From Larix sibirica (taxonomy: Eukaryota; Streptophyta; Pinopsida; Pinales; Pinaceae), in contig NWUY0300021744.1 of the NCBI GenBank assembly GCA_004151065.3, positions 28,241-42,739 of the forward strand: a DNA stretch of 14,499 bases, written 5' to 3'. A model generated the notes under the pieces. The model made no database searches. It was given only the letters and a program-made list of their open reading frames with translations, and had not been told where the DNA came from. Both the position numbers and the translations under genes were made by a program. Position 1 is the stretch's first letter, and the number at the start of each line of letters is the position of its first letter. Of this stretch, positions 9,830-14,499 are shown in pieces.

Positions 9830-10182
9830 GTCTTCCTTGACTTTGACTTCTTTGGAGATAAATGGTATTCCTTTGACTTTGACTCTTCGGTGATAAATGG
9901 CCACAAACAAGCGCAGGGAGCACTGAATATAATCCTTGTAAGTCTTCTTTGATTTGACTTTTTTGTCTTATTTTCTTCGATACTAGGTAGACNGTCTTCC
10001 TTGAATTTGACTTCGTTGGAGATAAATGGTATTCCTTTGACTTTGACTCTTCGTTGATAAATGGTCTTTGTCTTCTCCAGTGATAAATGGTCACGAACAA
10101 GTGCAGGGAGCACTCAATATAATCCTTGTAACTCTTCTTTGATTTGAATTTTTTGTCTTATTTTCTTCGATACTAGGTAGAC
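9830..10182. repeat. Internal tandem duplication of the LTR element (163 and 189 bp)
   Basis: 9830-9992 is repeated at 9994-10182. Both copies start GTCTTCCTTGA and end GATACTAGGTAGAC. The second copy has a 26-bp insertion that itself duplicates a GATAAATGG-containing block. The ambiguous base 9993 lies exactly at the junction, so the true copy number may be higher than two. On the minus strand the repeat reads as Ser/Lys-rich open frames of up to 113 codons. Those frames are a product of the repeat and are not called as genes. Confidence 0.88.
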
Positions 10183-10533
10183 ACAAAAGGTGTAATAACC
10201 CCAAGGTGGTTCTTTTTGTACCTAGGACCTTTCTGTACCTATAACTAAGGATTTAATACTTTGAATAACCCTTTAATAATATTTTACTTTTCAAAACTTT
10301 GATTACCCTTCACTTGTCTTACTACCTTTTTAATAAAACAAATTTCTTAGACTTAAAAAAAAAATATTTTAAACTTGAAGCTCTTTTATCTCACCTAATA
10401 TAAAAAGTTTCACTTATAAACTTTTCAAACATTAAACATATAAATGTGATTCGTTTCACTTTACTAATAATACAACTCCTTGTTGGGATATTAGTCTCTT
10501 AACTTGGAAACCATGAGTCTAAAAACCTTGTGT

Positions 10534-10568
10534 GGTTTTATAAAACCAAGTGTTGGTTTTATAAAACC
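10534..10568. repeat. Two 14-bp palindromes in the element leader
   Basis: GGTTTTATAAAACC, a perfect palindrome, occurs at 10534-10547 and again at 10555-10568, 21 bp apart. On the element's strand this is about 150 bases downstream of the primer binding site, in the untranslated leader. Confidence 0.85.
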
Positions 10569-10710
10569 TTATGTTTTTTTTTTCCTTTTTTTATGGGATA
10601 TTCTTCCTTCTTCTCTCTTTTTTTTTTTCAAAAAAGATGGCTAAAAGCCTAATGTGAGGTTAAAAACCTGAAACCCAAAGAAAATTTGATAATTTGGCCA
10701 CAAGCCAGAA

Positions 10711-10728
10711 TCAACTGCTCTAGTACCA
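10711..10728 (-). other. Primer binding site (tRNA-Met type)
   Basis: On the minus strand TGGTACTAGAGCAGTTGA begins one base inside the 5' LTR. It matches 10 of the first 12 positions of the common plant initiator tRNA-Met primer site TGGTATCAGAGC. Confidence 0.75.
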
Positions 10729-10729
10729 A

Positions 10730-10971
10730 TGTAGTAAATTGAATCTGGTTTATACTAGTAAAGCTCCCAAATGAATAATCCAATAGAAAATAATTCTATG
10801 TCAAAAAATAAATAATATTGAATATGAATTGATGAATTATACATTACAATAGGTTTGGCTTTTATATAACACATTGTGCTTTTTCAGTTATAAAGGATAT
10901 GTCTCTTCATTATTAACTAATAATTATATTTATTTTTATGATTTATTATTTGCTATTTTATGTTCATAACA
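10730..10971 (-). repeat. 5' LTR of the minus-strand element
   Basis: This is the direct repeat partner of 8360-8603. On the minus strand it starts TGTTATGAAC and ends TACTACA, directly followed by the primer binding site. A TATA box, TATATAAAAG on the minus strand, lies at 10859-10868 and would be the element's promoter. Confidence 0.93.
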
Positions 10972-10976
10972 AAATC
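10972..10976. repeat. Target-site duplication, right copy
   Basis: AAATC directly outside the right LTR is identical to 8355-8359. The pre-insertion sequence therefore joined 8359 to 10977. Confidence 0.9.
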
Positions 10977-11340
10977 AACCTGTGACTCGAAAATAAGTGC
11001 TACCAGTGGCACCCCCTGAGTCGTTGTAGGGTTACATTTTCCTAAAAAAATTAAAATCTTTGAACTTTTTTAGAAAAATAAAAAATTAATCTAATAAAAC
11101 GGTAAACAAACGTTAAAAAAATGGGAATAAAAAAAAAAAAAGATACAAAAACCCATACATTTTATGAAAACTAAAAAAAATAAAACACAAAAAAACAAAT
11201 GCTAAATGTTAAAATAATTTGAAAATTGAAAAAAAAAATGCAAAATGTAAAAAATCAAATACAAAATTTAAAATTTTCAATTTGTTTAATAAAAGTTAAA
11301 AAAAACAAAACAAAAAATTAAACATTAAAACATTCCCTCC
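10977..11340. other. A-rich spacer with a hairpin-forming motif
   Basis: From 11030 on the plus strand is dominated by A runs with no gene. At 10984-11022 GACTC and GAGTC flank a near-palindrome, GTGCTACCAGTGGCAC (10997-11012). It matches the 2780-2795 palindrome core in 14 of 16 positions. Nothing else is recognisable. Confidence 0.6.
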
Positions 11341-11392
11341 TCTGCACACCATCCGACCCCCCTTCTCGCCCCCTCTCCTCTCTCGCCTTCTC

Positions 11393-11547
11393 GCCCCCTC
11401 TCCACTCCATGTAACCCCTCTTTCCTTCCTCATCTCCCCTCCCTTCTTCCCCACCCCTTCCCCACTCTACATAATGTTACATAGAGTGGGAAAGGGGTGG
11501 GGGAGATGAGTTAGGGGAGAGGGGTTATGTGGAGTGGAGAAGGGGGG
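11393..11547. repeat. Imperfect inverted repeat with pyrimidine and purine arms
   Basis: A C/T-rich arm (about 11393-11474) is followed after two bases by a G/A-rich arm (11477 to about 11547). The second arm is its imperfect reverse complement; blocks such as CTCCACTCCA, CTCATCTCCC and CCACTCTA recur on the complementary strand. The left arm carries about 12 extra bases. It could extrude as a long hairpin or form a triplex-type structure. A poly-G run and an ambiguous base (11557) follow, so the right edge may be misassembled. Confidence 0.8.
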
Positions 11548-11704
11548 GAAGGGGGGNCCCACATTAAATAGCAGTTTCATAATCTTTGCTACAATATTTA
11601 CCTCCCTAATCTTCTAACTTGTCAAAACTATGGTGACCTAGGAAAGCTCCTTTCTAAACTCTTTGAACACAAGAATAAAATTTTACAAGAAATCAAATAA
11701 TTCA

Positions 11705-11963
11705 TTTATTTTCCGAGGGAACAAAGTTGATCATCATCATCTATCATCATTTAAACATAATGGAGTGAAATGTATCTCTATACTCGTTTTTAATTACATA
11801 AACTGTCTAAAAAAGATAAAACTGTTCAAAGTGAAATAGATCCATGTAAAGTCAGCGATCCAGTGCTGTTAGAGTTAAACACTATTCTATTCTGACACTC
11901 GGGAGAATAGATACAAATGGCCTTCTGAATCTATCTTTCGAAGCAACATTTCGTTGGAAGGGC
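11705..11963 (-). promoter_or_regulatory. 3' UTR of the transporter gene with AATAAA polyadenylation signal
   Basis: On the minus strand the canonical AATAAA lies at 11710-11705, about 255 bases after the TAA/TAG-type stop at 11964. TTTATGTAATT-type T/A/G-rich sequence upstream of it suits a plant far-upstream element. Cleavage would be expected around 11680-11700. This marks the probable 3' end of the transcript. Confidence 0.6.
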
Positions 11964-13664
11964 CTAACTGTTGCTTCGTATTAGCACGGGATTAGGCATG
12001 GGATTCGGCACCATCTTTAATATAATTCCCATGGATATTAGAAGCAATCCAGTTGCATGTTTCTCGGTCATTGGCTTCGTGAATATGAGATACGATAGGA
12101 TCAATGTAAACGCCTTTCTAGCGGTTGTGACCTGCAGAATCCAACAGCCATCAAACAAACTTCCACAGTATAGCAACGTTAAATTTAGGTATAAATCCAG
12201 AATTAGGGTTATTGTTAAGAAACCATAGCAGTTGTTGCAGCTCCGAAGATTGCTATTAAACACAGAACAGACAGCTGGCCTACAAATGTTGCCATGGCTT
12301 CAAAGATCAACACAACGTAAATATAAGGGTGCTGCCATAAGAAAACATTATTGGAGTCAGAAGTCGGTATCGGTATAATTTCATGTAAATCGTCAGAATG
12401 GACTTGAAGTCATACTTGTAGGCAGGAGCCCCAGGCTGTGAAGAGCTCTCCAGTCAAAATCATGGGAGGAATCAACAACGGTAGCCCTACAGCAGTAGAG
12501 CAGAATAACATCTCCATCTGTGGCAGATTCATGCAAGCAAATAAATACATTATGGAGATTAACACAGAATTAGAGTCCGTTAGAACTTCGAATTAATGAA
12601 TTGGGCCCATGAAATATTTTTGCAGTGCATACTTGTGTCGTGGTGGGATTCATGCTGAATATGGCCTCTTGAAGGTTGCCCAGAAGAGCATCCAAAATCA
12701 GAGCTCCACAGACCATGATAACTCCGCATATACTGAAATTTGGAGATGTTTGGGCATCTGCAAGTGTGAATATTATCAATCCCACCACAAGCAATACAGC
12801 CGAGATGTATTCCTCCAGTGGATATTTCCTTCTTAAGCCCGGTATGAAAGCCCCCATAACCATTACAGGTAAAACCTGCAATGGATCAAATCATATAATA
12901 ATATTCAAACCAACGCTGCAGAAACCTAATTTTATATGTAAAAGAGCTTAATATACCTTAGTAGACTTGAACATGATCTGGGCAGGATAGTTGAGAAACA
13001 TTAGAGATCCCTTGGTCAACCCTTGGGATCCCATCAGTACTGCAGAGAGATTTATGTATGTTTTCCATGGATTCACAATCTGCTTCACTCGGAAGCCATT
13101 GAGATATATAAGCCCAATATACACAAAGCCTTGTACAAAAGTGAAATACCACCCATAGCTTTACCCAGAAAACAAAACAAACGAATTGTGGGTAAGTCAA
13201 GATGTTTACATAGGGATTATTTTGCAAGCTTTCTAAAGTAGTACAGGAGAATTTAAGTTCAACATTAATTCGATGTTAAAGACTAAACATTCACCTGAAT
13301 TTCAGTCTGTTATACATGTATTCCTGCATACAGCAGTTCCGAAACAGCATCAGTTCTTCGGTTTCAGAAAATCTATTGTTCGGTTTCAAACCTCAAAGTC
13401 TGTTGTCAACCACTGTTTAGTTTTGCCCAGTAACTAATGAAATCAAACGATAGCAGTAATCAGAAGTGTTTAATGCATCCAAGAACTCATATTGCAGATA
13501 CAATGAGTATGAAAATTAAATACCTCACAGACTCCATTAACCAAATACCCAAAAAAAAATCCTCCAGCGCAGACAAGGAGCTTAAACCATTTGGGCTTTC
13601 CTGTTAACTTTATACCCAACAGCCTCGTTACCTGATTGCCATTGCTTAAATTTACTCTACCCAT
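11964..13664 (-). CDS. UTR2/UTR4: Nucleotide-sugar transporter, UTR2/UTR4-like (UAA family, SLC35B-type), seven exons
   Basis: This is a multi-pass membrane antiporter of the drug/metabolite transporter superfamily, expected in Golgi or ER membrane. Plant relatives are annotated as UDP-galactose/UDP-glucose transporters. The branch also resembles animal SLC35B3, a PAPS transporter, so the substrate is not certain.

Exons on the minus strand are 13664-13524, 13323-13295, 13158-12957, 12875-12633, 12517-12416, 12331-12224 and 12131-11964. The introns are 200, 136, 81, 115, 84 and 92 bp, all GT-AG. They splice to 993 nt, or 330 residues, with no stop or shift. Family blocks are [14 protein letters not shown] (exon 1), [13 protein letters not shown] and [13 protein letters not shown] (exon 3), [17 protein letters not shown] and [12 protein letters not shown] (exon 4), [16 protein letters not shown] (exon 5), EAMATFVGQ (exon 6) and [19 protein letters not shown] (exon 7). 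About 8-10 hydrophobic segments fit the fold.

The start at 13664 is the first in-frame ATG and gives a short cytosolic N-terminus as in plant homologues. The C-terminus stops soon after [10 protein letters not shown]. Arabidopsis relatives, as I recall them, are about 345-350 residues with a longer acidic tail. The gene looks functional. Confidence 0.95.
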
Positions 13665-13868
13665 GAATCTAATTACAGACCAACGGGGAATCAGCAAATC
13701 TTTCTTTGCTGTTTACAAAATTTGAATTGCCTTCTCCTCCCTGGGAATACTTGTAAGGAATCCAGCTGCAGAATTAGTGGTAATAGTCATAAAATGTGGA
13801 AGTTTTCCTTACATTTAAGCCACACGAAAACACGGGATTGGCTTTGTACCTCTGATTCCATGCACGAA

Positions 13869-13876
13869 CTTATATG
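13869..13876 (-). promoter_or_regulatory. Candidate TATA box of the transporter gene
   Basis: On the minus strand CATATAAG lies about 205 bases upstream of the start codon, within an AT-rich patch (13869-13910). The leader between it and the ATG contains short upstream ATGs, one of them directly followed by TAA. It also contains AG sites that could end a leader intron. The match is weak and the assignment tentative. Confidence 0.3.
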
Positions 13877-14047
13877 CATAAATTGTAATATGTATATTCA
13901 TATCAATTTGGGTAGGCCCAATATCCCAGAAATTTGTCGCCGTGCCTTACTTTCTGGCGCACAGAGAGCAATTGATTTGGCGGTTCTGTTTATGTGGCCT
14001 TGCGAGAGTAACTCCTTTGAACTTTGTCAACTAATTTAGCACAATAA

Positions 14048-14251
14048 TCGCCATGGCCACGGGCCAGAAAGGTGCATCAGTCTTGCGTGTGAATCAAGTT
14101 AGAAGTATAGAGACTCGCCATGGCTAAAGCTAAGAAAGATACACCAACCTTGCCCCCCAATGAAGGTAAAGTATAAGACTCCCCATCGATAAAGACCAGG
14201 AAAGCGGATTAACCATGCGTGTCAATCAAGATAGAAAAAGGATACATAGAC
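14048..14251. repeat. Three-copy diverged tandem repeat, unit about 65-72 bp
   Basis: Units begin TCGCCATGG (14048), TCGCCATGG (14115) and TCCCCATCG (14180). Each ends in an A/G-rich stretch closing with AGAC. Copies 1 and 3 share GCGTGTNAATCAAG internally. The units are about 67, 65 and 72 bp and clearly diverged, so the array is old. It lies about 400-600 bp upstream of the transporter start codon, at the far edge of its promoter region. Confidence 0.65.
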
Positions 14252-14499
14252 TTTCATGGAAAAGTAGAAATCAACGCCTTAAGTAGGATGACGAATAGTG
14301 ATCAAATTTGAATCCTTTTCCATTCCATGTGGTTCTACTCCTAGAAGTGTAAAGTTAAAATTGCCTTCAAAAAAAAATTAAAATCTGAATTTTACCCTTC
14401 CAATTAAGAACATAATTTATATTAACATTTCAAAAGAAGGTAAACATTTGAAATTATCCATCCATCTAAATTTCAATTTCTATGTTGAAATTCCTATGC
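14252..14499. other. AT-rich end of window
   Basis: No gene, repeat or clear regulatory site is visible in this last stretch. It is increasingly A/T-rich and could continue as intergenic sequence. Confidence 0.5.

Larger units (their letters stand above)
8360..10971 (-). mobile_element. Complete non-autonomous LTR retrotransposon (2.6 kb, minus orientation)
   Basis: Two direct repeats of 244 bp (8360-8603) and 242 bp (10730-10971) bound a 2.1-kb interior. Both begin TGT and end ACA, and both outer edges abut the 5-bp duplication AAATC. On the minus strand the right LTR is followed after one base by a tRNA-Met-like primer binding site, and the left LTR is preceded by a purine-rich tract, so transcription runs right to left. 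No protease, RT, RNase H or integrase motif is visible, and at 2.6 kb there is no room for a full pol. The interior carries only a broken coiled-coil frame.

Just before the polypurine tract, 8623-8640 can be read as FEDKAF. This resembles the extreme C-terminal end of some Ty3/gypsy polyproteins, so a gypsy-derived ancestor is possible but unproven. Roughly 30 differences between the LTRs (about 12 percent, hand-aligned) indicate an old insertion. Confidence 0.93.

Noticed and set aside
9759-10113. Minus-strand open frames of 112-113 codons rich in Ser and Lys.
   Set aside because: They are generated by the internal tandem duplication, exist in two frames at once and run through the ambiguous base.
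11010-11340. A-rich tracts as the poly(A) tail of a LINE or SINE.
   Set aside because: The A runs are scattered over 300 bp rather than forming one tail. No target duplication or upstream LINE/SINE body was seen.
11971-13241. Several plus-strand open frames of 70-91 codons.
   Set aside because: They are shadows of the minus-strand transporter exons.

Overview
The window looks like nuclear DNA of a land plant. The clearest evidence is an intact, intron-containing minus-strand gene at 11964-13664. Its protein matches the plant UTR2/UTR4 branch of nucleotide-sugar transporters, and all six introns are GT-AG. The rest is AT-rich and repeat-rich, with one old LTR retrotransposon and one decayed long reading frame. 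This gene-poor landscape would suit a large genome such as a gymnosperm's, but that is inference. Three single 'n' bases (2763, 9993, 11557) each lie in or beside a repeat and mark uncertain assembly joins.

Layout. 1-2780 is AT-rich and non-coding apart from small tandem repeats (241-296, 989-1116). At 2748-2796 a 15-bp duplication spans an 'n' and is followed by a perfect 18-bp palindrome. 3100-4080 has a more balanced composition. It holds a recurring CCCTGAA..CCGCTC motif, a G-box (3780) and a good TATA box (4031). Next comes a plus-strand reading frame of about 1,140 codons (4096-7528) with many in-frame stops and at least three frame shifts. It is a pseudogene of an unrecognised protein with an aromatic-rich central block, a long Lys/Glu-rich coiled coil and a Gln/Pro-rich tail. 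7529-8354 is AT-rich flank with nothing convincing.

8355-10976 is a complete, small, non-autonomous LTR retrotransposon inserted in minus orientation. It has LTRs of 244 and 242 bp with TG..CA ends, a 5-bp target duplication AAATC on both sides, a tRNA-Met-like primer binding site, a polypurine tract and a TATA box in each LTR. Its 2.1-kb interior has no visible protease, RT or integrase, only a broken coiled-coil reading frame and an internal duplication. 10977-11340 is A-rich. 11393-11547 is an inverted repeat with one pyrimidine and one purine arm.

11700-13664 is the transporter gene with its 3' UTR; the promoter side continues to about 14000. A three-copy diverged tandem repeat lies at 14048-14251.

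The genes do not form an operon or pathway. The transporter is the only gene that looks functional, and everything to its left is repeat and transposon-type sequence. The most noteworthy objects are the decayed 3.4-kb reading frame with its own promoter-like upstream region and the well-bounded non-autonomous LTR element.
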